From NCBI GenBank assembly GCA_039819885.1, contig JBCBRD010000034.1, positions 1-20,925 of the forward strand: a stretch of 20,925 bases of DNA, read 5' to 3'. How positions within the stretch are numbered: position 1 is the stretch's first letter; each line of letters opens with the position of its first letter. Below, one piece after another: positions 1 to 7,965 of the stretch. Position numbers and translations under genes: made by a program. Below the pieces are notes generated by a model that saw only the letters and a program-made list of their open reading frames with translations, did not search any database and was not told the origin of the DNA. The DNA comes from JBCBRD01 sp039819885. Its GTDB lineage: Bacteria > Pseudomonadota > Alphaproteobacteria > Rhizobiales > Hyphomicrobiaceae.

Positions 1-269
1 TCAAGCTGTAGCTTCACCAGTTCCGTTTGAAGCTTCTTGAGCGTTTTCTCATATGAGCTTCGCTTCAGCTTCTTTGTGTATGGGAACCCACCAGACGTAA
101 ACGCATTATCTGCAATGGCGTCAGGAAGATCGGCTGAATCAAGGTCGAACCCATTCAGGAGGATGTCTTGCACACTATCGGCACCGGTTTTGTCCATTGC
201 ACCCGCGGCAATCTCCTCCGATCTGTCCGTGGTCCCTTTAGCCATTTTCGATGTCTCGTTTTTCGCCAT
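1..269 (-). CDS. ppk2: Polyphosphate kinase 2 family protein, N-terminal part (runs off the left edge)
   Basis: The minus strand is open from an ATG at 267-269 to base 1, giving 89 codons with no stop. The product begins MAKNETSKMAKG; after about 60 polar, acidic residues it reaches the segment FPYTKKLKRSSYEKTLKKLQ followed by TELVKLQ. This Tyr/Lys-rich helix with a KLQxELVKLQ ending is the conserved entry to the PPK2 domain. The Walker-type kinase core would lie outside the window. PPK2 enzymes move phosphate between polyphosphate and nucleotides in the cytoplasm. The gene is divergent from phoR, so a link with phosphate storage is likely (inference). The upstream sequence shows only a weak ribosome binding site; an internal ATG at codon 9 is an alternative start. 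The family call rests on one short motif. Confidence 0.8.
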   Translation of the reverse strand, partial: MAKNETSKMAKGTTDRSEEIAAGAMDKTGADSVQDILLNGFDLDSADLPDAIADNAFTSGGFPYTKKLKRSSYEKTLKKLQTELVKLQL

Positions 270-650
270 TTGAGTGCTTTCGTGTAGAAATCGACGTTCA
301 ACTGTCACGTTGTTGTACGATACTGCCGCCTGTCATGGCCGTTGGTGCGCCACCGTTATACCGCGGGGCAGGCGCCAATTTCGGTCTTTGGCACGCCACA
401 ACAGTTTAGCGTTGGAAACGAACATGGTCAGGGGCGGTATGCTACGCAGTCTGTACATGATGCGGTCAAGGCGAATGTGTTGGTGAGCGTGAATAAGCCT
501 ATGCGTCTAACGCGTATTTCAGACAATCGGCACGCATCACTCTCATGACAGAGTATATGATGTATCGGCTAACTGGCTAGGAACTGGCACGCATATAGCC
601 GGAAGGCACCCTATGACCTGCTTTGGGCTCTAAGTGCATTTCGGAGGTGT
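270..650. promoter_or_regulatory. Divergent ppk2-phoR intergenic region with Pho-box-like half sites
   Basis: These 381 bases separate two divergent genes and hold no convincing gene. Sequences like the PhoB half-site CTGTCAT occur at 302-308 (CTGTCAC) and 330-336 (CTGTCAT) on the plus strand, and at 545-551 on the minus strand. At 540-551 the 12 bases CTCTCATGACAG form two overlapping, oppositely oriented half sites. None is followed by a clean second repeat at the 11-bp spacing usual for a full Pho box, so PhoB binding is only a possibility. No clear -35/-10 pair was found. Confidence 0.3.
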
Positions 651-1949
651 ATGTCATGCGGAAGGGGCATGGAAAAGCAGTATGCCGACGAGACAAGACG
701 AGACGTTAATATGAGGCAGACCGACGTGGCCAAGAAAAGTGCCGAAGCAAGTATGGTTGCAACGCCAGCCCCAAAAATGGGCGCGGTCGTTCTGGGTGAT
801 CCTGCGCCGCCACAAGCGCGAAAACATGAACTGGCGATTGGGGCGATCCCAGCCGAACAATCTTGGCGGATCATTGTCGATGCGATCCCCGATCCAGCCA
901 TTGCTCTGAATGATCACGGCTATATCGTCCACCACAACGCATCCGCAGTCGAGTTGTTCCCATCGGTCCGCCTTGGTGCGATGATTTCCTCAGTGCTCCG
1001 CCACCCGGCATTGCATGATGCGATCGAGCACATTGCGGACGACCGAGGACACCAGACCATCCAGATTATCGAGCGTGTCCCGTTGCCTCGCCGGATTTCT
1101 GCAACACTGACGCCGCTTGCGACAGACAAGCCGAGCGACAGCATCCCTGATGTTTTGATCGTCTTTCGTGACCTGACAGAACAGGATCGCTTGGACACGA
1201 TGCGGGCCGACTTTGTCGCCAACGCATCGCACGAGCTAAGGACTCCGTTGGCGTCGCTGAAAGGCTACATCGAAACGATCCAGGGACCTGCAAAGAACGA
1301 TACCGTGGCGCAACGGCGTTTTCTTGCGATCATGCATACTCAAGCTGTCCGCATGACGCGATTGATCGAAGACCTGCTTTCGCTGACCCGAGTCGAAATG
1401 CGCGCGCATCTACCCCCTAACGGTGTCGTCGATTTGAACGAGGTCGCCCGGTACGTTGCGCAAACTCTTGAGCCGATCATTGCCGGGTCTAACGCCAAGC
1501 TGCAGGTGTTCGAGTTAAATCGTCCCGCTCGCATTCGCGGTGAGCGCGATGAGATTGTCCAAGCCCTGCTCAATCTTGTGCAGAACGCTCAGAAATATGG
1601 TGGGCCGGGTGTCGAGATCGAGGTGTCCGTGACAGAGGCCGTAAGCGTCGAAGGCAGCCCTGGTACACTGACACTCACGGTTCGAGATAGCGGCCCAGGG
1701 ATCGACGCAAAACACCTGCCGCGCCTAACCGAGCGGTTTTACCGTGCGCAAAACTCGTCAAGAGACGTCGACGGAACTGGCCTTGGGCTGGCCATCGTCA
1801 AGCACATCGTGACCCGGCACCGTGGTGAACTGGACATCACATCCAAGCCGAAGATCGGGTCGTCCTTCGATATGCGCTTTGACGAATTAACCTATTTGAG
1901 CACCTCAAAAGCACGAAATCAGAAAAATAAAACAAAAGCAAACACTTAG
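651..1949 (+). CDS. phoR: Phosphate regulon sensor histidine kinase PhoR, without visible membrane segments
   Basis: This 432-residue protein has a PAS-like segment (about 70-175, DAIPDPAIALNDHG) and a complete kinase core: H-box NASHELRTPLASLKG with His194, N-box NLVQNAQKYG (Asn312), G1 box DSGPGI (346-351), F-box LTERFYR and G2 box GTGLGLAIVKH (375-385). It should autophosphorylate and pass phosphate to PhoB. The pst genes and phoB that follow make PhoR the natural name. Most PhoR proteins carry N-terminal membrane helices, but residues 1-75 here are polar with no hydrophobic stretch, so the protein looks cytosolic. The start is uncertain. ATG 651 follows GGAGG (643-647) by only three bases; ATG 669 (codon 7) and ATG 711 (codon 21) are alternatives and would not add a helix. 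Confidence 0.9.
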   Translation: MSCGRGMEKQYADETRRDVNMRQTDVAKKSAEASMVATPAPKMGAVVLGDPAPPQARKHELAIGAIPAEQSWRIIVDAIPDPAIALNDHGYIVHHNASAVELFPSVRLGAMISSVLRHPALHDAIEHIADDRGHQTIQIIERVPLPRRISATLTPLATDKPSDSIPDVLIVFRDLTEQDRLDTMRADFVANASHELRTPLASLKGYIETIQGPAKNDTVAQRRFLAIMHTQAVRMTRLIEDLLSLTRVEMRAHLPPNGVVDLNEVARYVAQTLEPIIAGSNAKLQVFELNRPARIRGERDEIVQALLNLVQNAQKYGGPGVEIEVSVTEAVSVEGSPGTLTLTVRDSGPGIDAKHLPRLTERFYRAQNSSRDVDGTGLGLAIVKHIVTRHRGELDITSKPKIGSSFDMRFDELTYLSTSKARNQKNKTKANT

Positions 1950-1950
1950 A

Positions 1951-1982
1951 TTGTCATAAAAGTACAGTGACTATAGTCTAAT
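1951..1982 (+). promoter_or_regulatory. Possible PhoB-dependent promoter of pstS
   Basis: Just after the phoR stop lies TTGTCATAAAA (1951-1961), a good match to one half of a Pho box with its A-rich spacer. The next repeat position (GTACAGT, 1962-1968) matches poorly. A -10-like TATAGT is at 1972-1977 inside the perfect palindrome GACTATAGTC (1969-1978). The position, about 100 bases before the pstS start, fits an independent pstS promoter. The call depends on one half-site and on the gene order. Confidence 0.4.
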
Positions 1983-2077
1983 CCTGCAGCCACTGACGCA
2001 AGAGGGCGTTGGTCGGGAGGCTGAGACTGATACACCCCCGAAAAACCCTAGAGATCAATTGGATCAGGGAGATTAGC

Positions 2078-3136
2078 GTGAACAACAAGTTCATTGCCAT
2101 GACGGCTGCGGCGGCTGTTGCTGGAACATTTGCGTTCGCAGGCACAGCTTCGGCGCGTGACCAGGTTCAGGTTGCAGGTTCTTCAACCGTGCTTCCATAT
2201 GCGAACATCGTCGCTGAAGAATTTGGCAAGGCGTTCGACAAGTTCAAAACACCTGTCATCGAGTCCGGCGGTTCATCTGCTGGCCTGAAGCAGTTCTGCC
2301 AAGGCGTAGGTGCCGGCACGATCGACATCGCCAACTCGTCGCGGAAAATCAAAGACAAAGAAGTTGCTTCTTGTGCTGAAAAAGGCGTCAAGAACGTAAT
2401 GGAAATCCGCTTCGGTTATGACGGCATCGTTTTCGCAACTGACGCGAAGGGCGAGGCTTGGAAGCTTGAGCCTAAAGACGTTTTCCTCGCGCTCGGCGAG
2501 AAAGTGGTGAAAGACGGCAAGCTCATCGACAACCCAAACAAAACTTGGAAAGACGTAAACGACACGCTTCCAGCTTGGAAGATCGTCGCCTACATCCCAG
2601 GTGAAAAGCACGGCACGCGCGAAGTTTTTGAGAAGAAAGTTCTCAAAGTCGGCTGTAAAGCCGACGGCGCATACGACCTGCACTTGGCAGCAACTGGCGC
2701 TTCCGACAAGAAAGCCAAAAAATCAGCTTCAAAGTCTTGCTACAAAGTCCGCAAGGACGGTGGTGCTGTTGACATCGACGGTGACTACACAGAAACGTTG
2801 GCTCGTCTTCAGTCGAACCCAGAAGGCGTTGGCGTCTTCGGCCTGTCTTTCTACGAAAACAACACAGACAAGTTGAAAGTCGCAACAATGAGCGACATCC
2901 AGCCAACTGTTGAGACGATTTCAACAGGTAAGTACCCTGTGTCTCGTCCGTTGTTTTTCTACGTCAAGAAAGACCACATCGGCGTTATCCCTGGCCTCAA
3001 AGAGTACGTTGAATTCTTCACATCCACCAAGATGATCGGTGAAGACGGCCCACTCGCTGAGTACGGCCTCGTCCCAATGCCGAAAGAAGAACTCGACCAG
3101 CTCCAAGCTGCCGTCAAAGAATTGAAAACGATGTAA
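2078..3136 (+). CDS. pstS: Periplasmic phosphate-binding protein PstS
   Basis: PstS binds orthophosphate in the periplasm and delivers it to PstC/PstA. I choose GTG 2078 because AGGGAGAT at 2066-2073 is well placed and the product then starts with a clean signal peptide: VNNK, a hydrophobic Ala-rich core, and an ASA cleavage site before RDQVQV. The frame stays open upstream to 2009, but that start adds 23 residues ahead of the signal. The protein is 352 residues including the signal. The mature N-terminus has the family motif QVAGSSTVLPYA; the phosphate-site region ESGGSSAG follows about 40 residues later. Four Cys residues (in KQFCQG, ASCAEK, VGCKAD and KSCYKV) could form two disulfides. A Lys-rich loop near DKKAKKSASKS is unusual. 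A terminator follows, which would allow more PstS than channel protein. Confidence 0.96.
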   Translation: MNNKFIAMTAAAAVAGTFAFAGTASARDQVQVAGSSTVLPYANIVAEEFGKAFDKFKTPVIESGGSSAGLKQFCQGVGAGTIDIANSSRKIKDKEVASCAEKGVKNVMEIRFGYDGIVFATDAKGEAWKLEPKDVFLALGEKVVKDGKLIDNPNKTWKDVNDTLPAWKIVAYIPGEKHGTREVFEKKVLKVGCKADGAYDLHLAATGASDKKAKKSASKSCYKVRKDGGAVDIDGDYTETLARLQSNPEGVGVFGLSFYENNTDKLKVATMSDIQPTVETISTGKYPVSRPLFFYVKKDHIGVIPGLKEYVEFFTSTKMIGEDGPLAEYGLVPMPKEELDQLQAAVKELKTM

Positions 3137-3153
3137 GTCGTTTTTCTCTCTCG

Positions 3154-3183
3154 GGGCTCTCGCAACCAGCGAGGGCCCTTTTT
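3154..3183 (+). terminator. Intrinsic terminator after pstS
   Basis: GGGCTCTCGC (3154-3163) pairs with GCGAGGGCCC (3169-3178) over ten positions with one G-U pair and a five-base loop AACCA. TTTTT (3179-3183) follows immediately. It lies 17 bases after the pstS stop and before pstC, so it could lower transcription into the channel genes relative to pstS. Confidence 0.88.
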
Positions 3184-3268
3184 GAGCGGGGTTCGATTGA
3201 AGCTTGTAGTCGGTCCAAACTGATGACCTTTCAACGTTAGGTCGTTTGGGGCGGGATTACCACTAACC

Positions 3269-3406
3269 GGAGGTGATCCAACGCATGGCGGCAGAACGAC
3301 TACAGACTTGAACCGAACAATTCAATTGTGAGTGTGCTCACGTCACGACCCAGGGCCGAGACGAGTAACGAGCTGCACGAAGACTGAAACACGATTGTGA
3401 ATCGTG
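3269..3406 (+). promoter_or_regulatory. Structured leader before pstC with a very strong Shine-Dalgarno
   Basis: GGAGGTGATCC (3269-3279) is an exact 11-base complement of the 16S rRNA 3' tail and sits before a tiny ORF at 3285. After that ORF come three small inverted repeats: CAATT-C-AATTG, GTGAG-TGTG-CTCAC, and CACGATT-GTG-AATCGTG (3390-3406), the last with a perfect 7-bp stem. The pstC start at 3448 is about 40 bases further on. This arrangement resembles a translated leader with attenuation-type hairpins, but no terminator U-run is present, so the role is unknown. Confidence 0.35.
3285..3311 (+). CDS. Possible 8-residue leader peptide upstream of pstC
   Basis: ATG 3285 opens an ORF encoding MAAERLQT followed by TGA. 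Its Shine-Dalgarno, GGAGG at 3269-3273 within a perfect 11-base anti-SD match, is 11 bases upstream of the ATG and is one of the two strongest such sites in the window. The peptide itself has no recognisable character. It may be a regulatory leader translated to affect the downstream hairpins, or the site may be coincidental. Confidence 0.3.
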   Translation: MAAERLQT

Positions 3407-3447
3407 GTTCGCATTGCAACGGCCGAAACCGGTCAACGGGGGGCATT

Positions 3448-4932
3448 GTGTCAACGACACTGATTATCCTGGCGCTTTTGATCGCTGGAATTGTTGCCTT
3501 TATAGTCGGAATTGCAAAGGCAAGGTCCGCAAGCAATACGCCTGATACAAAGATGCATTCTCGCCTTGGCTACTATGGTGCCTATGCTGGAATATGGACG
3601 GTGCTTCCTGCGCTGATCTTGGTCCTTGCTTGGGCTGGCGCAGAGAAAACGTTAATTACTGGCTTGGTAAAAGCAGAACTGCCAAGCAGCATTCAGGAAT
3701 TGAGCGCCCCACAGCAGAACCTGATCATGAACCAGGTTAACGCGATCGCCGCCGGGTTGCCGCGACTGAGCGCGGAGGATTACAAAGAAGTTGAACGCTC
3801 GCGTCTTGGCTTCTCGCCAATGTCAAACGCACAGACACTGCTGCAAGATAAAGGCGTTGTATTGGGGTCCGCACCCGAGCCATTCTTGATTTCAGCAGCC
3901 TATGATACCGCAGAGTATCGAAGCCTAAGTCGGTGGATCATCACAGGCATAGCTGCGGTCCTCGCGATCCTCGGCTTCCTCTATGCCATCGCGCGGATCC
4001 GCCCGAGGCTAAAAGCACGCAACAGCGTTGAGGGCGTCGTCAAAGGCGTCTTAATAGCGGCCTCGACCGTGGCGATCCTAACCACAATCGGGATCATTTC
4101 TTCAGTCCTGTTTGAAACGATCAACTTCTTCCAGAAAGTGTCCCTGTCGAACTTTTTCTTCGGGACCGTCTGGGACCCAAGGTTCTCATCTGTTGGACGC
4201 GAACTCAGCGGTGCCGAAGGGCAGTTTGGGCTTATCCCACTTCTTTGGGGCACGATGTTTATCTCCATCGTGGCTCTTCTAGTGGCGGTTCCGATTGGGC
4301 TCTACGCCGCGATCTACATGTCTGAGTATGCGAGCTCGCGGTTCCGTGGCGTCGCCAAGCCGGTACTCGAAGTTCTTGCTGGGATCCCGACAATTGTTTA
4401 CGGCCTATTTGCGCTGATCACATTTGGCCCGTTTCTGCGTGACGTGGGTGAACTCGTCGGGCTCAGTATCTCAGCGTCCAGCGTGCTGACCGCAGGCATC
4501 GTCATGGGCATCATGATCATCCCCTTTGTGTCATCGCTGTCGGACGACATTATTAGCTCGGTTCCTCAAGCACTGCGTGAAGGCAGTTACGGGCTCGGCG
4601 CCACGAAGTCCGAAACCATTCGAAAAGTGGTTTTACCGGCCGCGCTCCCAGGCATCGTCGGCGCGGTGATGCTCGCAGCATCTCGGGCAATTGGTGAGAC
4701 CATGATTGTGGTCCTCGCGGCCGGTATCGCCGCAAACCTGACGTTAAATCCGCTTGAGCCAGTGACTACGATCACGGTGAAAATCGTCTCGCAGCTGACA
4801 GGCGACCTTGAATTCAACTCACCGCAGACCCTTGTGGCGTTCGCACTCGGCCTGACGCTGTTTGTCGTCACGCTGGCGCTGAACATTTACGCACTCTACA
4901 TCGTCCGCAAGTACCGGGAGCAGTACGAATAA
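3448..4932 (+). CDS. pstC: Phosphate ABC transporter permease PstC (long alphaproteobacterial form)
   Basis: PstC forms half of the inner-membrane phosphate channel with PstA. GTG 3448 is the likely start: a G-run (3438-3443) precedes it and the product begins with a membrane helix (STTLIILALLIAGIVAF). An upstream in-frame extension to 3397 has no such support. The 494-residue protein is much longer than E. coli PstC (319). The extra part holds helices near residues 3-22 and 45-65 and an approximately 100-residue soluble stretch, then a helix near residue 170. The C-terminal half is the typical MetI-like permease domain with an EAA loop (ALREGSYGLGATKSETIRKV then VLPAALPGI) that contacts PstB. 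TAA 4930 is followed one base later by the pstA ATG, so the two are probably translationally coupled. Confidence 0.94.
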   Translation: MSTTLIILALLIAGIVAFIVGIAKARSASNTPDTKMHSRLGYYGAYAGIWTVLPALILVLAWAGAEKTLITGLVKAELPSSIQELSAPQQNLIMNQVNAIAAGLPRLSAEDYKEVERSRLGFSPMSNAQTLLQDKGVVLGSAPEPFLISAAYDTAEYRSLSRWIITGIAAVLAILGFLYAIARIRPRLKARNSVEGVVKGVLIAASTVAILTTIGIISSVLFETINFFQKVSLSNFFFGTVWDPRFSSVGRELSGAEGQFGLIPLLWGTMFISIVALLVAVPIGLYAAIYMSEYASSRFRGVAKPVLEVLAGIPTIVYGLFALITFGPFLRDVGELVGLSISASSVLTAGIVMGIMIIPFVSSLSDDIISSVPQALREGSYGLGATKSETIRKVVLPAALPGIVGAVMLAASRAIGETMIVVLAAGIAANLTLNPLEPVTTITVKIVSQLTGDLEFNSPQTLVAFALGLTLFVVTLALNIYALYIVRKYREQYE

Positions 4933-4933
4933 G

Positions 4934-6259
4934 ATGGCAACCACCGACACGACTGCGGCCGGCGTAACCTCAGGCGATGTGAAAGCACGTTTGAATGACC
5001 CCGCCCTTTTGAAGCGTCGCTACGCAGCAGAGCGCCGCTTCCAAGCTTACGGACTGATCGCACTGGCCATTGCGATGGCCTTCCTGGTGATCTTGTTCAC
5101 ATCCATCATCACAAAGGGATGGTCAGCATTCCTACAGTCCTACTACACGCTTGAGGTTCAACTACCCGAGAGCGAGTTCAAGGACAGTGATGGAAACATC
5201 ACCGATCGCTCAATCCGGTTGGCCAGCTACAACAACATTGCAAGAACCGCACTGATTGAGACGCTTGGCATTGAAAAGCCGACACGCAAGCAAAAGCGTG
5301 AAATGCGGGAAATGTTTTCGCGTGGGATCGATCTTCAGATCCGCCAGAAAATCTTCGATGATCGCTCCGTCATTGGCACGACCATCCCGATCGACCTGAT
5401 CGCAAGCGGCAATGTCGATTCACTTTTGAAGGGCTCAATCGATCGGGCCGTTCCGGAAGCACGTCGTCAGCTCAATGACGAGCAGATCGCGTGGATCGAC
5501 AAACTGGTTGCTGACGGCAAGCTCGAGAAGCGCTTCAACTGGGGGATTTTCCAGTTTGGTGCGTCATCGCAGCCTGAAACGGCAGGCCTCTACGTCGCCG
5601 TCATCGGCTCTTTCTTCATGATGCTGACGGTTGTTCTGCTCGCGGTTCCCATCGGCGTTGCGGCCGCAGCTTACCTCGAAGAGTTTGCGCCCAAGAACCG
5701 GTTTACGGATCTGATCGAGGTCAACATTAACAACCTCGCAGCGGTCCCTTCGATTGTGTTCGGCCTTCTCGGGCTGGCCGTTTTCATCAACTTCTTGGGG
5801 CTGCCCCGCTCTGCGTCCCTCGTCGGCGGGCTGGTGCTATCCTTGATGACACTGCCAACCGTCATCATCGCGACCCGCGCTGCGATCCGGGCCGTACCGC
5901 CATCGATCCGTGAAGCAGCACTTGGCGTCGGTGCGTCAAAAATGCAGACGTTGTTCCATCACGTTTTGCCACTGGCGCTGCCTGGCATTCTGACAGGCAC
6001 AATTATTGGTCTCGTCCAGGCTCTCGGTGAGACAGCACCCTTGTTGATGATCGGCATGGTGGCCTTTGTGGTCGATGCGCCGTCGACACCCCTAGAACCA
6101 GCGACTGCTCTTCCGGTCCAGATTTACATGTGGGCCAACGAAGCCGAGCGCGGATTTGTTGAAAGAACTATGGGCGCAACAATGGTTCTTTTGGTCTTTT
6201 TGTTCGTAATGAACGCCACGGCGGTGTATCTGCGTCGTAAGTTTGAACGGAAATGGTGA
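4934..6259 (+). CDS. pstA: Phosphate ABC transporter permease PstA with DUF3333-type N-terminal domain
   Basis: PstA pairs with PstC to form the phosphate channel. The 441-residue protein is longer than E. coli PstA (296). One membrane helix (about 36-60, LIALAIAMAFLVILFTSIIT) is followed by a soluble segment of about 150 residues, probably periplasmic, then the MetI-like permease domain. The extra segment matches what is known as DUF3333 in alphaproteobacterial PstA, a recognition from family layout. The EAA loop is IREAALGVGASKMQTLFHHV followed by LPLALPGIL. The ATG is one base after the pstC stop; GGGAG about 12 bases upstream lies inside pstC. It ends 14 bases before pstB. Confidence 0.94.
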   Translation: MATTDTTAAGVTSGDVKARLNDPALLKRRYAAERRFQAYGLIALAIAMAFLVILFTSIITKGWSAFLQSYYTLEVQLPESEFKDSDGNITDRSIRLASYNNIARTALIETLGIEKPTRKQKREMREMFSRGIDLQIRQKIFDDRSVIGTTIPIDLIASGNVDSLLKGSIDRAVPEARRQLNDEQIAWIDKLVADGKLEKRFNWGIFQFGASSQPETAGLYVAVIGSFFMMLTVVLLAVPIGVAAAAYLEEFAPKNRFTDLIEVNINNLAAVPSIVFGLLGLAVFINFLGLPRSASLVGGLVLSLMTLPTVIIATRAAIRAVPPSIREAALGVGASKMQTLFHHVLPLALPGILTGTIIGLVQALGETAPLLMIGMVAFVVDAPSTPLEPATALPVQIYMWANEAERGFVERTMGATMVLLVFLFVMNATAVYLRRKFERKW

Positions 6260-6273
6260 GGCAATAGACGACT

Positions 6274-7098
6274 ATGGATCAGCAAGCTGACACATTGGAA
6301 GCACCGGCGGCGTCGTCTGCCCCAGCATCCGTCGACCACCACGCAACCAAGGTTTCCGCAAAGGACGTGAGCGTCTTTTACGGAGATAAGCAGGCGCTGT
6401 TCGACGTTAACCTTGAAATCCCGTCTAACGCGGTGACGTCACTCATCGGACCATCAGGCTGCGGAAAGTCGACGTTCCTTCGCTGCGTGAACCGCATGAA
6501 CGACACGATCCCAATCGCCAAGGTGACGGGTGACATCCACATCGATGGACAAGACATCCACGACCCTGACTTGGACGTCGTAGAGCTTCGTGCACGCGTC
6601 GGTATGGTGTTCCAGAAGCCAAACCCGTTCCCAAAGTCCATCTTCGACAACATCGCCTATGGCCCGACGATCCACGGTCTCGTTAGGGACAAGACCGAAT
6701 TGGAAGAACTGGTCACAGAAAGTCTGCAACGTGCGGGCTTGTGGGACGAAGTTAAAGACCGCGTAAAAGAGCCTGGCACCGGTCTGTCAGGTGGCCAGCA
6801 ACAACGTCTATGCATCGCGCGCGCGATCGCAACCAAACCAGACGTCATCCTCATGGATGAGCCGTGTTCCGCTCTTGACCCCATTGCGACAGCGAAGGTC
6901 GAAGAACTCATCCACGAACTACGCCAGAACTACACGATCATGATCGTGACGCACTCAATGGCACAAGCGCAGCGTGTCTCGCAAAAAACGGCCTTCTTCC
7001 ATATCGGTTACATGGTCGAATATGGCGACACCACTCAGATCTTCGAAAGCCCGAAAGATAAGCGCACGCAAGATTACATCTTCGGTCGGTTTGGCTGA
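6274..7098 (+). CDS. pstB: Phosphate ABC transporter ATP-binding protein PstB
   Basis: PstB is the cytoplasmic ATPase of the Pst transporter. In 274 residues it shows Walker A GPSGCGKST (59-67), the Q-loop MVFQ (Gln114), the ABC signature LSGGQ (171-175) within LSGGQQQRLCIARA, Walker B VILMDEP (191-197) and the switch His227 in VTHSM. The phrase VFQKPNPFPKSIFDNIAYG is typical of PstB. An N-terminal tail of about 25 Ala/Pro/His-rich residues precedes the usual start of the domain. The ATG at 6274 has GTGAGG about 11 bases upstream. Two small hairpins separate it from phoU. Confidence 0.97.
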   Translation: MDQQADTLEAPAASSAPASVDHHATKVSAKDVSVFYGDKQALFDVNLEIPSNAVTSLIGPSGCGKSTFLRCVNRMNDTIPIAKVTGDIHIDGQDIHDPDLDVVELRARVGMVFQKPNPFPKSIFDNIAYGPTIHGLVRDKTELEELVTESLQRAGLWDEVKDRVKEPGTGLSGGQQQRLCIARAIATKPDVILMDEPCSALDPIATAKVEELIHELRQNYTIMIVTHSMAQAQRVSQKTAFFHIGYMVEYGDTTQIFESPKDKRTQDYIFGRFG

Positions 7099-7155
7099 TG
7101 CGGCGCACTGCGCATCGTTGGCTCAACGGTAACCGGCTCACTCAGCGATGGAGCC
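7096..7155 (+). repeat. Two inverted repeats between pstB and phoU
   Basis: GATGCG pairs with CGCATC around 7096-7115, overlapping the pstB stop codon. CGGCTC pairs with GAGCCG around 7135-7156. Neither has a following U-run. They could stabilise the pstB end of the mRNA or be processing sites; no specific function is shown. Confidence 0.35.
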
Positions 7156-7207
7156 GCAAAGTCAGCAACGTGCAGGTCATCGGCCTAAGGAGGTTGATCC
7201 TATAAAC

Positions 7208-7921
7208 ATGCAACCATCATCACGCCTTCGGACATTTGAAGAAGACCTCGCCAATCTCGATCGTTTGATCAGCCAAATGGGCGGTCTCGCCGAGCAGAAC
7301 CTCGGCCAGGCGTTCGATGCGTTGGTGCAGCGAGATCCAGAGCTGGCGGCCCGCGTCGTAAAAGCGGACGGTGAAGTCGATGATCTCGAAAAGGCCATTG
7401 AAACTCTGGCGATTGACTTGATCGCAGAGCGGCAGCCGAAGTCGGAAAACCTCAGACGGATCATGGCGTCTATCCGCATCGCGAGCGATCTTGAGCGCGT
7501 CGGAGACCTTGCAAAAAATATCGCAAAACGCGCACTCGCCATCGCCAATGAGCCCCACCCAAAACCTCTGATGACGGGCCTGACCCACATGATCGAGCTG
7601 GCGCTCAATCAGCTAAAGGAGGTGCTCGACGCCTACGCCGAGCGCGACGCCGATAAGGCGCTGGCTGTCTGGCACTCGGATCGGAAAATCGACGACTACT
7701 ACAACTCACTGTTCCGCGAGCTTCTGACCCACATGATGGAAGACCCGCGCAACATTGGGACCGCGACCCATCTGCTGTTTGGCGCCAAGAACATTGAGCG
7801 CGTTGGCGACCACACCACGAACATCGCTGAAAACATCTATCTGTTGACCACCGGCAGCAAGTTGATGGACGACCGACCAAAGGGAGACGACACGAGCCTG
7901 ACACTCATCAACACGCTCTAG
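7208..7921 (+). CDS. phoU: Phosphate signalling protein PhoU
   Basis: PhoU is a cytoplasmic helical protein that links the Pst transporter to PhoR and dampens signalling when phosphate is plentiful. From ATG 7208 it has 237 residues, the usual length. The two PhoU repeats each carry a D/E-rich helix: IRIASDLERVGDLAKNIA (first) and LFGAKNIERVGDHTTNIA (second), the metal-binding E/D-x-x-R-x-x-D signature. I prefer ATG 7208 to the in-frame ATG 7148 because TAAGGAGG (7186-7193) precedes it, family proteins start near this point, and the 20 upstream residues look non-coding. The SD-to-ATG gap of 14 bases is rather long. About 140 bases separate it from phoB. Confidence 0.96.
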   Translation: MQPSSRLRTFEEDLANLDRLISQMGGLAEQNLGQAFDALVQRDPELAARVVKADGEVDDLEKAIETLAIDLIAERQPKSENLRRIMASIRIASDLERVGDLAKNIAKRALAIANEPHPKPLMTGLTHMIELALNQLKEVLDAYAERDADKALAVWHSDRKIDDYYNSLFRELLTHMMEDPRNIGTATHLLFGAKNIERVGDHTTNIAENIYLLTTGSKLMDDRPKGDDTSLTLINTL

Positions 7922-7965
7922 GGTTACGATCTGGCGTGCGCGAGGCTTTTAACGATCCTCGGCGC

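Noticed and set aside
342..548. 68-residue ORF before phoR
   Set aside because: No ribosome site or recognisable product; considered as a lost membrane part of PhoR, but it has no hydrophobic stretch.
2009..2077. Upstream start for pstS
   Set aside because: It would put 23 charged residues before a normal signal peptide; GTG 2078 has a good ribosome site.
7177..7608. 143-residue minus-strand ORF inside phoU
   Set aside because: Antisense shadow, Ser/Arg-rich composition typical of non-coding frames.
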